Positions 10,945 through 17,920 of a stretch of 54,925 nucleotides of DNA are shown here, piece after piece; the first letter of the stretch is position 1; each line of letters opens with the position of its first letter. The notes under the pieces were generated by a model, which was given only the letters and a program-made list of their open reading frames with translations, ran no database searches and was not told the origin of the DNA. A program made the position numbers and the translations under genes. The DNA is from a virus, in the IMG/VR virus record IMGVR_UViG_3300031787_010033, positions 1 through 54,925 of that record; one strand, 5' to 3'.

Positions 10945-11322
10945 TTAATTAGACTGTATCCTCAGTTCTTCAAGTGTATTTTTATACATTTCCACTTCTC
11001 TAACAGAACATTCCAGTAAATTAGCTATGTTTTTATAATCTTCATTATCCTTACTTCTTTCGTTTTTTGTTTTTTTAATATAATTTATATTTTTTCCGTA
11101 TTTGGGAAACATTGTATAATAAAAATCTCCATAATTAATTTCAGAAAAATTCTTGGCCCATTTGTTTGTAGTCAAATTTACAATTTTAGCAAAGTGAAAT
11201 TCAGCCATAGACAACCAACGATTCAATAAAAATATTGATGGTTGATAGTTTTCGGGTTTATTTTTACTTTTCTTAAAAACCCAATTTAAAAAATCAAAAA
11301 ATCTCGTATCTCTATTTTTCAT
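10945..11322 (-). CDS. Possible clamp-loader small subunit (gp62-like)
   Basis: 125 residues, all-helical. A PSIFLLNRWLSMAEFHFAKIVNLT block, a central PKYGKNINYIKK block and a C-terminal LLECSVREVEMYKNTLEEL helix follow the layout of the short gp62-type clamp-loader subunits of distant T4-like phages (P-x-L-x-NR-x-LS, then a basic KK segment, then a small C-terminal helix). The protein would bridge the loader ATPase (gp44) and the sliding clamp. No gp44 gene is seen in the window, and the gene lies among unrelated small genes, so this is tentative. It overlaps the glycosyltransferase gene by ATGA. Confidence 0.4.
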   Translation of the reverse strand: MKNRDTRFFDFLNWVFKKSKNKPENYQPSIFLLNRWLSMAEFHFAKIVNLTTNKWAKNFSEINYGDFYYTMFPKYGKNINYIKKTKNERSKDNEDYKNIANLLECSVREVEMYKNTLEELRIQSN

Positions 11323-11993
11323 ATTTTATATTTTTGTTTAAAATGTATTGCGCTTTGACGCCATTGATCGGAATTCATACTATCTCCTAATCCAAAGTGG
11401 GTAACTTTAACTGGATAAACGCCCATTTTCAATTTATTTTTATTTGCATTTAAACAAAATGTTATATCATAATGATGAAAAGTAAAATCTTCATCAAATT
11501 TAGTATTTGTATCTAAAAGTTTTGAAACTTTAACAGCAATAAAAAGACCGTCCAATATTAATGCTCTGGAATCTGATGGACCAAAAACGGTAGTCCAATT
11601 TTGTTTGTCTTTTGAGTGCGAAACTTCGCCAACTAAATCATTTCTTTCGCACATCAAATGCCATGCAGGAATCTCAGATGACAAATTACATTTTTTAGAA
11701 CCAGCTAAACCAATAATATCATATTTTTCAAAAGCAATGTCCAACTTTTCTTTCCAAAACAAATCTTCAATAAGAACGTCATCATGCACAAAAACAATAT
11801 TTTTGTTTCTATTGTCTTCTGTAAGAAACTTATTATATATTTTAGGTAAACCTTCCTTATTTTCATAAACTACAGTGTAATTTTCAATATTTGCTTTATC
11901 AAAAAACAAACTAATTTGACTTTTACTGTGAAAATCCTTTTTAGTTTGTGGAGTTGCAACAACAAAATGATAATTATTTAAAATTTCCGACAT
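11319..11993 (-). CDS. Glycosyltransferase (GT-A fold)
   Basis: 224 residues from the ATG at 11991-11993. The longer frame would begin inside the divergent gene at 12023 with a TTG and is rejected. An IVFVHDDVLI segment supplies the DxD-like metal site. LDGLFIAVK...FDEDFTFHHYDITFCLNANK, ending VYPVKVTHFGLG, is the acceptor half typical of small GT2/GT-A enzymes that end in a catalytic His segment. It acts on an unknown acceptor. A sigma70-like element overlaps the divergent start region. Confidence 0.75.
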   Translation of the reverse strand: MSEILNNYHFVVATPQTKKDFHSKSQISLFFDKANIENYTVVYENKEGLPKIYNKFLTEDNRNKNIVFVHDDVLIEDLFWKEKLDIAFEKYDIIGLAGSKKCNLSSEIPAWHLMCERNDLVGEVSHSKDKQNWTTVFGPSDSRALILDGLFIAVKVSKLLDTNTKFDEDFTFHHYDITFCLNANKNKLKMGVYPVKVTHFGLGDSMNSDQWRQSAIHFKQKYKI

Positions 11994-12014
11994 AGATAAG
12001 AGTAAATATATCAT
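11987..12014 (+). promoter_or_regulatory. Weak sigma70-like promoter for lone forward gene
   Basis: CCGACA, a 16-bp spacer and TATCAT, ending 8 bases before the ATG at 12023. An AGTAAATA at 12001-12008 is an alternative late-like element. Both are weak matches. Confidence 0.3.
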
Positions 12015-12033
12015 ACATACACATGAAATCCAA
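12005..12033 (-). promoter_or_regulatory. Possible sigma70-like promoter for glycosyltransferase gene
   Basis: On the minus strand TTGGAT (12033-12028), a 17-bp spacer and TATATT (12010-12005), ending 11 bases before the ATG at 11993. It overlaps the start of the divergent gene. Confidence 0.35.
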
Positions 12034-12622
12034 GAAAAAAAGCCCAAAAACGACTATGAAAAAAGACTGTTGCTGCCAAAAGAAAGAAAGAAATCGAATT
12101 TTAAAAGATAATACTAAAAGAATTTCTTTGGATCTTTCCTCGTATGATGCTTTTTCAGCTAGATTCATGGCTGCTTTGTTAAAAGAACAAGAAGAAGTCG
12201 CTATAACACCATCAGAAGAACCAGCAAGTGGTGATATGAAGTCACCAGAAGAATTTACACCAGAAACAAATAAAAAAGATTTTGAAAATTCTTTAGAAGC
12301 AGAAACTGCTCCTGATCAATTTGATGTGGAGGGTAATCCAGCAGAAATGACATCAGAAACTATTAATTCTATTAGAAACTGGTCTTCAAAATTAGATGAA
12401 TTTGCAAGCTTTTTAAATGATCCTTCTTCTGAATCTTTGCATAAAATTTTGGCAGATGGTGATCGTGCAGGTAGTTTGTTACGTGGTGTAACAAGAAAAG
12501 CTTCGGATAGTATTACTCGTATTGCTGGTGAAGTAGAAAAATTAAAAGAAATTCTTAACACTTATATCATTACGGCTCCTAAAAAACTTCGTGATACGGA
12601 ACAATTAAAAGCAGGTGGCTAA
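12023..12622 (+). CDS. Lone forward-strand hypothetical protein, possibly structural
   Basis: 199 residues. The N-terminus is strongly basic with a Cys triplet (KKDCCCQKKER). A long acidic low-complexity segment (EEVAITPSEEPASGDMKSPEEF...) follows, then a helical C-terminal half (SIRNWSSKLDEFASFLNDPSSESLHKILADGDRAGSLLRG) ending in a likely coiled coil. Such acidic/helical layouts suit scaffold or internal head proteins, but I cannot name a family. It is the only forward gene in an 18-kb reverse block. Its TAA overlaps the TAG of the convergent primase gene. Confidence 0.6.
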   Translation: MKSKKKSPKTTMKKDCCCQKKERNRILKDNTKRISLDLSSYDAFSARFMAALLKEQEEVAITPSEEPASGDMKSPEEFTPETNKKDFENSLEAETAPDQFDVEGNPAEMTSETINSIRNWSSKLDEFASFLNDPSSESLHKILADGDRAGSLLRGVTRKASDSITRIAGEVEKLKEILNTYIITAPKKLRDTEQLKAGG

Positions 12623-13581
12623 AGCTTCAAAACATTATCGATAATCCTTTGATAAGGAATTTCGTTAAGATCTTCAAACATAGCCATTGCATTGAAATCC
12701 TTATAGGACATACCAGACGGCCATTTAAAAACTTTTTCACCCTTCAATAAAAGTTCTTTAGTTTTTTCTTTAGCTGTTTCATCAAATTTCGGATTATCTA
12801 AAACCCAAATTTTTTCATAAAATGGAAATTCGCTTAATTGTGATTTTTGTGTTTGTGTCAAACTTAAACCTGCTGCACTAACAGCATTTTTTACAAACAT
12901 TGCATCAATCGGTCCTTCGAAAATAAAAATATAATTTAAAGATGTATCAATTCTATCAATCCCAAATATTGTTTTATCGGAATTCTCTTTGCCCAAATAT
13001 CTAGGTTCTGTATTATCAATAGCTCTTGTTTGATAAAAACAAATTTTTTTATTTCTATCGTAAAAAGGTATACAAATCCTATTTTTATGTGTAAAATCTG
13101 TTAAACTTATAAAAAGATTCGGAGATTTATTGATAGCTTGATCTAATCTTCTTTCTTTTATATATGTCAAAGCTTTTTTAAAATATGGATTATCTAAATA
13201 ATACTTTTGTTGTGTTTCATCAAAAAGATTTATTGAATCGTATGGAAGATCTGTAACTTTTTTTCTTTTTTGTGGATTTAAAAGTGGCTTTGATCCAACA
13301 TCTGTTGAAAAAGTGTTGTTGTTTATTTCATACTGCAACTCTTCTTTTGAAAGGCCAGATACCTTCAAAATCCAAGAATAAGCAGACCAAGTTTTTGAGC
13401 AATTAAAACAATGAAAGGTGTTTGATGTTGGATAATAAAAAAGTCTTTTCTTTTTTCCTAGACTTTTACCCTCTCGGCAAACAGGACAACCAGCATTGTA
13501 AGTTCCATCATGTTTCCTAAAAACTGGATCCATTGCATATGAATAAAGTTTATTAAGAATGTAAGTTTGGGGTATGGTCAT
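12619..13581 (-). CDS. 61: DNA primase, gp61/DnaG type
   Basis: 320 residues from the ATG at 13579-13581 (a TTG three codons earlier is rejected because the promoter spacing fits the ATG). Residues ~32-61 form a zinc ribbon: CPVC, then CFNC 23 residues later. The catalytic RNA-polymerase core has RICIPFYDRNKKICFYQTRAI near 168-188. The TOPRIM domain begins IFIFEGPIDAMFV near 218-230 with the metal-binding Glu, and a WVLDNP acidic motif near 259. It makes RNA primers on the lagging strand together with the gp41 helicase encoded at 40564. It has its own well-formed promoter in the 39-base gap upstream. Strong call. Confidence 0.9.
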   Translation of the reverse strand: MTIPQTYILNKLYSYAMDPVFRKHDGTYNAGCPVCREGKSLGKKKRLFYYPTSNTFHCFNCSKTWSAYSWILKVSGLSKEELQYEINNNTFSTDVGSKPLLNPQKRKKVTDLPYDSINLFDETQQKYYLDNPYFKKALTYIKERRLDQAINKSPNLFISLTDFTHKNRICIPFYDRNKKICFYQTRAIDNTEPRYLGKENSDKTIFGIDRIDTSLNYIFIFEGPIDAMFVKNAVSAAGLSLTQTQKSQLSEFPFYEKIWVLDNPKFDETAKEKTKELLLKGEKVFKWPSGMSYKDFNAMAMFEDLNEIPYQRIIDNVLKL

Positions 13582-13589
13582 TATTCCCA

Positions 13590-13618
13590 ATCTTAAACCA
13601 GAAATTGGAAAATATCAA
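13590..13618 (-). promoter_or_regulatory. Sigma70-like promoter of primase gene, near-leaderless
   Basis: Minus strand TTGATA (13618-13613), a 17-bp spacer and TAAGAT (13595-13590). The -10 ends 8 bases before the ATG at 13581, so the transcript should start at or beside the A of the ATG. Confidence 0.65.
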
Positions 13619-13620
13619 GA

Positions 13621-14265
13621 TTAAAATTTAGCAGGGATAATATCAGAGATTAAACTTTCTTCTTCTCCGTAGCATTTACCTTCTTGTGTTAGATAAAGCT
13701 CTGTCATTTTCAATCTTTGTTCTGGATTTCCGAATATTTCAATGATTGCTGGACAATCGTCTTTTGGAAAAACTCTACCATCACCACGATGGTAAGATTC
13801 TTGAAATGCTTTGAATATCGTATCTATTTCTTCACGATAAACTGGATCGGTTTCTCTAATTCCATTATCTTCTATTTCTACTGGAGCAACTTTAGTTAAA
13901 GGTATAAAAAATAAAACATCATATAATTTTAAAGTCTCTCGGATTAAAATTCTTTGTTCATCTAAAAACTTTTCAGAAATTTTTCCATTTAAATGCAACC
14001 AAGTTGAATATGCCAATACATCAACAACACATCTATCAAAAATAGCAAATTCATCTTTTGAATACTTGACTACTTCATCAACTAAACAATTTAGAATGAT
14101 TCTTTGACTTTCTTCATTTCCATCTTTGCTATGGGGAAGATTTTTTTCTTTTAAAAGTTTTCGATATTCGCTATCGACCAACTTATACATTGGCCATTTT
14201 TTTAAAAAGTCTTGTATATAAGTTGACTTTCCTATGTTGGCTGTTCCGATTACTGCAATTTTCAT
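13621..14265 (-). CDS. P-loop ATPase/kinase (AAA_28, NadR-like)
   Basis: 214 residues. The Walker A is GTANIGKST at residues 7-15. IFDRCVVDVLAYSTW is the Walker-B-like segment of NadR/AAA_28 nucleotide-binding proteins, and a DVLFFIPLTKVAP strand follows. This family phosphorylates small metabolites (such as ribosylnicotinamide) or acts as a general P-loop kinase, and is frequent in large phages. The substrate cannot be read from the sequence. It overlaps the upstream 97-residue gene by ATGA and follows it in one unit. NAD or nucleotide metabolism is inference. Confidence 0.65.
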   Translation of the reverse strand: MKIAVIGTANIGKSTYIQDFLKKWPMYKLVDSEYRKLLKEKNLPHSKDGNEESQRIILNCLVDEVVKYSKDEFAIFDRCVVDVLAYSTWLHLNGKISEKFLDEQRILIRETLKLYDVLFFIPLTKVAPVEIEDNGIRETDPVYREEIDTIFKAFQESYHRGDGRVFPKDDCPAIIEIFGNPEQRLKMTELYLTQEGKCYGEEESLISDIIPAKF

Positions 14266-14555
14266 AAATTTTCTATTTTCTCTTTTTTGATTTCAGGAAA
14301 AAATTCTACAATTTTTTTAGTGTGTTTATCGTTAAGTTCAAAATTGTTTTGTTTATCTTCGATAATATAAACATTATCAATTAAAATTTCTGGAAAATTA
14401 TTTCGAATTTTTTTTGCTAAATTAAACATGTTTAAAGAATCTTCTTTATACCAACTTGCACAAACATCAACAGAAGAACTAAACAATAAAGATTCTAAAA
14501 TTGTTGATACCTCTTCTTTGGTTAACGAATTTAAATTAAAACTTACATTATTCAT
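14262..14555 (-). CDS. Hypothetical early protein
   Basis: 97 residues, mixed alpha/beta: FNLNSLTKEEVSTILESLLF, then VCASWYKEDSLNMFNLAKKIRNNFPEILIDNVYII, then a charged C-terminus. No membrane segment or Cys pair. It directly follows a clear sigma70-like promoter with a 7-base gap to the ATG and is coupled by ATGA to the P-loop ATPase, so the two are likely an early two-gene unit. Family unknown. Confidence 0.6.
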   Translation of the reverse strand: MNNVSFNLNSLTKEEVSTILESLLFSSSVDVCASWYKEDSLNMFNLAKKIRNNFPEILIDNVYIIEDKQNNFELNDKHTKKIVEFFPEIKKEKIENL

Positions 14556-14562
14556 GTATACT

Positions 14563-14590
14563 ATATTACTAGTATTTTAGAATAAATCAA
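14563..14590 (-). promoter_or_regulatory. Sigma70-like promoter, predicted leaderless
   Basis: Minus strand TTGATT (14590-14585), exactly 16 bp, TAATAT (14568-14563), then 7 bases to the ATG at 14555. It has the same geometry as the promoters before genes 46 and the TylF-like gene. Confidence 0.7.
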
Positions 14591-14594
14591 ATTT

Positions 14595-14966
14595 TTATTC
14601 AAACGTTGAATCTGGAATTGTTGATGGTGATGTTTGTACTCCACCAACATTAAAAATTTTCATTAAAACATCAATCGATGCTTTGATAGCAGAATCTTCT
14701 CTAGAGTCTCTTGGGTTTACATTTTTAATTTGATCAATTTGGTCTTGTGTTAATGCTGGATTTTCTTGAGAATAAAATTGTTTTAATCCTGCAATAAATT
14801 GTGCTATTTCATCATTTGATAAAATTGGAAGTTCACTCATTGTTTCAGTATCTACACCGACTTCTGGTTGGGCTTCAGGCGTTTCGTTTGCCATATCTTC
14901 TTGTTCGTTTACTAAGCCTTGTAATGGAAGATACATTTGTTCAAAAAGTTCGGAAAATTTACTCAT
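14595..14966 (-). CDS. Small acidic hypothetical protein, late-type promoter
   Basis: 123 residues from the ATG at 14964-14966 (the longer frame overlaps the upstream gene and lacks support). It begins MSKFSELFEQMYLPLQ, then an acidic Glu/Pro/Thr segment, then a helical part (DEIAQFIAGLKQFYSQ...IKASIDVLMKIFNVGG). It is preceded by a perfect TATAAATA. The style recalls small virion or scaffold proteins of T4-like phages, but I recognise no family. Late expression is the best clue to a structural role. Confidence 0.6.
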   Translation of the reverse strand: MSKFSELFEQMYLPLQGLVNEQEDMANETPEAQPEVGVDTETMSELPILSNDEIAQFIAGLKQFYSQENPALTQDQIDQIKNVNPRDSREDSAIKASIDVLMKIFNVGGVQTSPSTIPDSTFE

Positions 14967-14971
14967 ATGTT

Positions 14972-14979
14972 TATTTATA
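14972..14979 (-). promoter_or_regulatory. Perfect T4-type late promoter (TATAAATA)
   Basis: TATAAATA reads toward the 123-residue gene and ends 5 bases before its ATG. In T4, late transcription starts about six bases downstream of this box, which places the start on the A of the ATG. Confidence 0.65.
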
Positions 14980-15222
14980 CTATTTTTTTTGAAATTCAGC
15001 AAGTTCTTTTAATGCGTCTTGAAATGATAGTGCAACAACTTCGTCTTTAGGTGCTTGTTGTGGTTCTTCTTTTGGCATTATACTACGCATTTTAGCATAT
15101 ACTTCTTGTTCTAATCTTCTGATATTTGGATCTTTTTCAATTTGTGGAAAATTTCCACCAACTTGTAACATAGATACAGATGTTTTTTTAACTTGTGTAG
15201 AGTATATATCTGATAAATCCAT
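14980..15222 (-). CDS. Hypothetical protein
   Basis: 80 residues: LSDIYSTQVKKTSVSMLQVGGNFPQIEKDPNIRRLEQEVYAKMRSIMP, then a Pro/Glu linker and a short C-terminal helix (SFQDALKELAEFQKK). No motif recognised. It lies between the hairpin that follows the endolysin and the late promoter of the next gene. The ATG follows TTTATAAAA but no clear promoter or Shine-Dalgarno sequence. Confidence 0.5.
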   Translation of the reverse strand: MDLSDIYSTQVKKTSVSMLQVGGNFPQIEKDPNIRRLEQEVYAKMRSIMPKEEPQQAPKDEVVALSFQDALKELAEFQKK

Positions 15223-15247
15223 TTTTATAAATTGTTCAAAATTAAAG

Positions 15248-15280
15248 ACTTACAAAAACATAAATGTTAATTTTGTAAGT
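15248..15280 (-). terminator. Hairpin downstream of endolysin gene, possible terminator
   Basis: A perfect 10-bp inverted repeat (ACTTACAAAA at 15248-15257 and TTTTGTAAGT at 15271-15280) with a 13-base loop that contains a further ACAT/ATGT pairing. On the minus strand it lies 18-50 bases past the endolysin stop and is followed by CTTTAATTTT. The stem is AT-rich, so it is a weak intrinsic terminator or an RNA-processing/stability element. Confidence 0.5.
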
Positions 15281-15297
15281 TGTTGATAATCAAAATA

Positions 15298-16005
15298 TTA
15301 TAGAGTTGCTGCTTGAAAATGCATCCAATCGTAGTTTCTGGCTCTTCCCAAACTAATCCAGCCTTCAGATTCAACTATTTTCCAAAAATCTTCATATTCT
15401 TTTTTACCAAAAGATGCTTTGTCTTTACCCCACTTTAATTGGTTGTTGTCTGGATCTAAATCAACAGCAGCACCCCAAGAATGAATAGACCATGCAGAAC
15501 CTCCGCGCATCTTTCTGACATTTAAACAGCCACCAAAGATGTCTAATCTTAATCGAGTAATTTCTTTTTGTCCATATGTGCTCAAAGTTTTTTCAAATAT
15601 TGTATATAAAGATTTGGCACACTTTTGATGACATGTAATCTTGCTCAAAGATACATTTTTATCCCAAGCAATTTTTAATTTATATGGAACATCCAATCTT
15701 GTTTGGTTTTCACCAACTGGTCCATAAAAATTTACCATAGAATTATAGTTTTGTTTAGGCCATTTTTGTGAAAGTGGTGTATTACTACTGACAGTAGTTA
15801 CGAACTTCCAAGTTTTAGGACCAACGACACCATCGGGCTTTAAACCGTTTTTGGTTTGAAATTTTAATGTTTCTCTTTCAGTTTCAGGACCAAACGCACC
15901 ATCAACGTATGGGATCTTATAACCAGCAGATTGTAAAAACAATTGCCATTGTTTTACTTCTTCGCCAAAATCCCCTCTTTCTAATACTTTCATGTTATTT
16001 GTCAT
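15298..16005 (-). CDS. Endolysin: peptidoglycan-binding domain + M15 peptidase
   Basis: 235 residues. Residues ~8-68 are a PG_binding_1 repeat domain (LERGDFGEEVKQWQLFL...YVDGAFGPET...GLKPDGVVGPKTW). The C-terminal half is an M15 (VanY/D-Ala-D-Ala or L-Ala-D-Glu) zinc peptidase: SIHSWGAAVDLD gives His ~175 and Asp ~182, and DWMHFQ gives the third zinc ligand, His ~229. It cleaves peptide stems of peptidoglycan at the end of infection. No signal peptide is seen, so it needs the holin-like protein encoded just upstream, with which it overlaps by 11 bases. The first ATG is used; a second is four codons on. Confidence 0.88.
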   Translation of the reverse strand: MTNNMKVLERGDFGEEVKQWQLFLQSAGYKIPYVDGAFGPETERETLKFQTKNGLKPDGVVGPKTWKFVTTVSSNTPLSQKWPKQNYNSMVNFYGPVGENQTRLDVPYKLKIAWDKNVSLSKITCHQKCAKSLYTIFEKTLSTYGQKEITRLRLDIFGGCLNVRKMRGGSAWSIHSWGAAVDLDPDNNQLKWGKDKASFGKKEYEDFWKIVESEGWISLGRARNYDWMHFQAATL

Positions 16006-16471
16006 AACTTAAAGCCCATTCTATAGGAGCATATGACGGATCATCTTTATAAATTTCGGCATATTTCATAGTTTGTTCTGTGATAACCTTTTCGTCTATT
16101 TTTTCAATACTTTTAACTGTTTCAGATGAAACATTAGAAGAACTACTGTACTTTAAATCGACAACAGCTTGAACACCTAAATATGCTGCAATAATAACGG
16201 CCAAAACTTCGATTGTTTTAGTAAAAATAGTCACATAACCACTTATCAGTTCTGTTCCATTTTGTGGAAGTAAAAATAATATTCCAACACTAGCAAAATA
16301 AAAAAAACAAAGACCCAAAAAAGAAGTAAAAACTATAAAAAATTTTCTAGAAGCAAAATGATTGATTCGCTTCATTTCTTCTCGAACTGGTAATGGAGTG
16401 TTTGGTGGCACAACACCAGTATTTAAAAAAGCATAAATATTTTTAAAGGTATTTGTGACGGAATTCCACAT
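15995..16471 (-). CDS. Two-TM membrane protein, candidate holin
   Basis: 158 residues. A basic N-terminal region (VREEMKRINHFASRK) precedes two hydrophobic segments at about residues 44-70 (FFIVFTSFLGLCFFYFASVG) and 80-104 (IFTKTIEVLAVIIAAYLGVQAV). A hydrophilic helical tail follows. It is directly upstream of and overlaps the endolysin gene, the normal place for a holin. Size and topology fit a class II-like holin with a long C-terminal domain, but holins have no diagnostic motif. The alternative is a general inner-membrane protein of the lysis cassette. Confidence 0.55.
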   Translation of the reverse strand: MWNSVTNTFKNIYAFLNTGVVPPNTPLPVREEMKRINHFASRKFFIVFTSFLGLCFFYFASVGILFLLPQNGTELISGYVTIFTKTIEVLAVIIAAYLGVQAVVDLKYSSSSNVSSETVKSIEKIDEKVITEQTMKYAEIYKDDPSYAPIEWALSYDK

Positions 16472-16474
16472 AGT

Positions 16475-16999
16475 TTATAAAAACATCCATACTAAAAATG
16501 CAAACAAAGCTGCGCCACCAACGGGAATTCCTAAATTATAAGGAGGTGGTGCAAGATTCATAAACTGTAGTCCAAGCAAAACTCCACCAGCAGCGGCAAT
16601 AATTGCTGCAATGATCTTTAATCTATGATAACGCTTAACAGCACTATTATATTTCTCCATAAATTTTTGAGCCTCTGCTTGTTGAATAACTCCCCATTCT
16701 TTTAATGCATTAATTTCTTCATTTAATTTTGTAATTTCTAAAAACCCTTTTTTAATGTTTTCGTTTGCTTGAGTGAGGTTATCTTTTAGCTTTGCGTTTT
16801 CTGTTTTTGCTACATTTAACTCGATTTGCAATTCTTTAACAAGTGCTCTTGCATCTTGTATTGGATTTTTTGATTTTTCTACGACAGTAACGGGTGGTTG
16901 TGCGGGTGTTGGTGTAGCTTTAGCTTTTGGTTTCCAAAACTGTCCAAGGCTAGTACTAGATAAAACTAGTAAGATTAATAAGGGTAGTATTTTTTTCAT
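16475..16999 (-). CDS. Signal-peptide, coiled-coil, C-terminal TM protein of the lysis cassette
   Basis: 174 residues. MKKILPLLILLVLSSTSLG is a signal peptide or N-terminal anchor. A Pro/Thr-rich linker follows, then a long heptad-like coiled coil (about 45-120, ALVKELQIELNVAKTENAKLKDNLTQ). Two hydrophobic C-terminal segments come last (IIAAIIAAAGGVLLGLQF and GIPVGGAALFAFLVWMFL). A periplasmic coiled coil next to a lipoprotein gene recalls spanins, but the C-terminal membrane segments are unlike a classic i-spanin. It might be a fused spanin/antiholin-like factor. Named by position and topology only. Confidence 0.55.
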   Translation of the reverse strand: MKKILPLLILLVLSSTSLGQFWKPKAKATPTPAQPPVTVVEKSKNPIQDARALVKELQIELNVAKTENAKLKDNLTQANENIKKGFLEITKLNEEINALKEWGVIQQAEAQKFMEKYNSAVKRYHRLKIIAAIIAAAGGVLLGLQFMNLAPPPYNLGIPVGGAALFAFLVWMFL

Positions 17000-17001
17000 A
17001 A

Positions 17002-17286
17002 TTAATTGGGTTTTTTAACTTCTTTTGATTCCGATGTTTGTTTTTCTTCTTCAATTTGTTTAAGAAGAACCTCTAAGCGTTCTGCTAACGTTAAAGCTCT
17101 TTCTACCTTTGTTCCAACTATAGTGTTGGCATCACCAGCTTTAGTTAACTCGTCTTTTGTTTGTTCTAACGAGTCAATTACTCTGTTTGTGTTTGCTATA
17201 GGTGGTGCTAATTTCTTGTGTTCAGGGTTTAAACACACACATCCAGACAAAAAAGCCACACAAACCAATGCTAAAAAATAATTCAT
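17002..17286 (-). CDS. Small lipoprotein (o-spanin candidate)
   Basis: 94 residues. An N-terminal signal ends in the lipobox FLSGC at Cys16, giving a mature ~79-residue lipoprotein. The rest is helical with a coiled-coil tendency (IDSLEQTKDELTKAGDANTIVGTKVERALTLAERLEVLLKQIEEEK). It is first in the lysis cassette, before the coiled-coil membrane protein, holin-like and endolysin genes. An outer-membrane lipoprotein pairing with a coiled-coil inner-membrane protein is the spanin arrangement and implies a Gram-negative host. A late-like TGTAAATA lies 7 bases before the ATG. Confidence 0.6.
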   Translation of the reverse strand: MNYFLALVCVAFLSGCVCLNPEHKKLAPPIANTNRVIDSLEQTKDELTKAGDANTIVGTKVERALTLAERLEVLLKQIEEEKQTSESKEVKKPN

Positions 17287-17425
17287 ATATTAATATTTAC
17301 ACATGTTTTTAAAAAACCTATGAATAATTTTAAATATAAATTAAATACCTTTTACTTTATTATATTTTAAATAAAGAAGAAAACTTAAAGACGACATTCT
17401 ATTTTATCCACTTGGATATCTTTTG
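17287..17425. other. Largest intergenic gap (139 bases)
   Basis: Very AT-rich. It holds the late-like box above and a 7-bp stem (CTTTATT at 17355-17361 with AATAAAG at 17370-17376) that could weakly terminate the upstream 164-residue gene. There is also a small TATCC/GGATA stem near 17406-17419. I see no tRNA cloverleaf and no ORF. Confidence 0.4.
17294..17301 (-). promoter_or_regulatory. Possible late-type promoter of lysis cassette (TGTAAATA)
   Basis: TGTAAATA ends 7 bases before the lipoprotein ATG and heads the lysis genes. It has two mismatches to TATAAATA overall, one more than the best boxes. Confidence 0.45.
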
Positions 17426-17920
17426 TCAAGATACTCTTTTTAATTTTTTTAAAAAATTTTGTAAAAAATATTCATCTTCTCCTGTTGGAATTAAACACGG
17501 AACAGTTTTAAATGTTCCTTTTATGTTTTCAAATAAACGAACATCTTCATTTTTATTTTCAAAAAAATTAGGAAGTTTATTTTTAAGCATTGATTTACAA
17601 ACACTTATAACTTTATTTGGATTTTCATAAAAAAGTTCCCACTGTTTAAATGTGTTATTAAGTTTATAAAAACATAAGAGAGAACAATCAATATCTTTGG
17701 CTATTTTTTGAAAAACCAAAATATCATCTTCTATTTTCTGATTTAAAAAAGAAAAGACTAACTTTTTTTGAAATTTTACTTTATTTTCTTTTACTAAATG
17801 CCACTCAAACAAATAATCAACAATATCTGAAGCTAGACTTTCCAAATATTCAAAAACATCCAATATTAAAATATTATCTTTAAGATAATATACCAAATAT
17901 TGTTTTTTATTTCTTTTCAC
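17426..17920 (-). CDS. Hypothetical protein
   Basis: 164 residues, Lys/Phe/Leu-rich, predicted alpha/beta: YLVYYLKDNILILDVFEYLESLASDIVDYLFEWHLVKE, then KLVFSFLNQKIEDDILVFQKIAKDIDCSLLCFYKL. The C-terminus is basic (FLQNFLKKLKRVS). No conserved motif I can name. It overlaps the end of the double Zn-motif gene by 14 bases and is last in that unit. Confidence 0.55.
   Translation of the reverse strand: MKRNKKQYLVYYLKDNILILDVFEYLESLASDIVDYLFEWHLVKENKVKFQKKLVFSFLNQKIEDDILVFQKIAKDIDCSLLCFYKLNNTFKQWELFYENPNKVISVCKSMLKNKLPNFFENKNEDVRLFENIKGTFKTVPCLIPTGEDEYFLQNFLKKLKRVS

Noticed and set aside
17287-17425. Possible tRNA or small RNA in the largest gap
   Set aside because: No cloverleaf, no TTC/GG stem elements and almost pure AT sequence; only weak stems seen.
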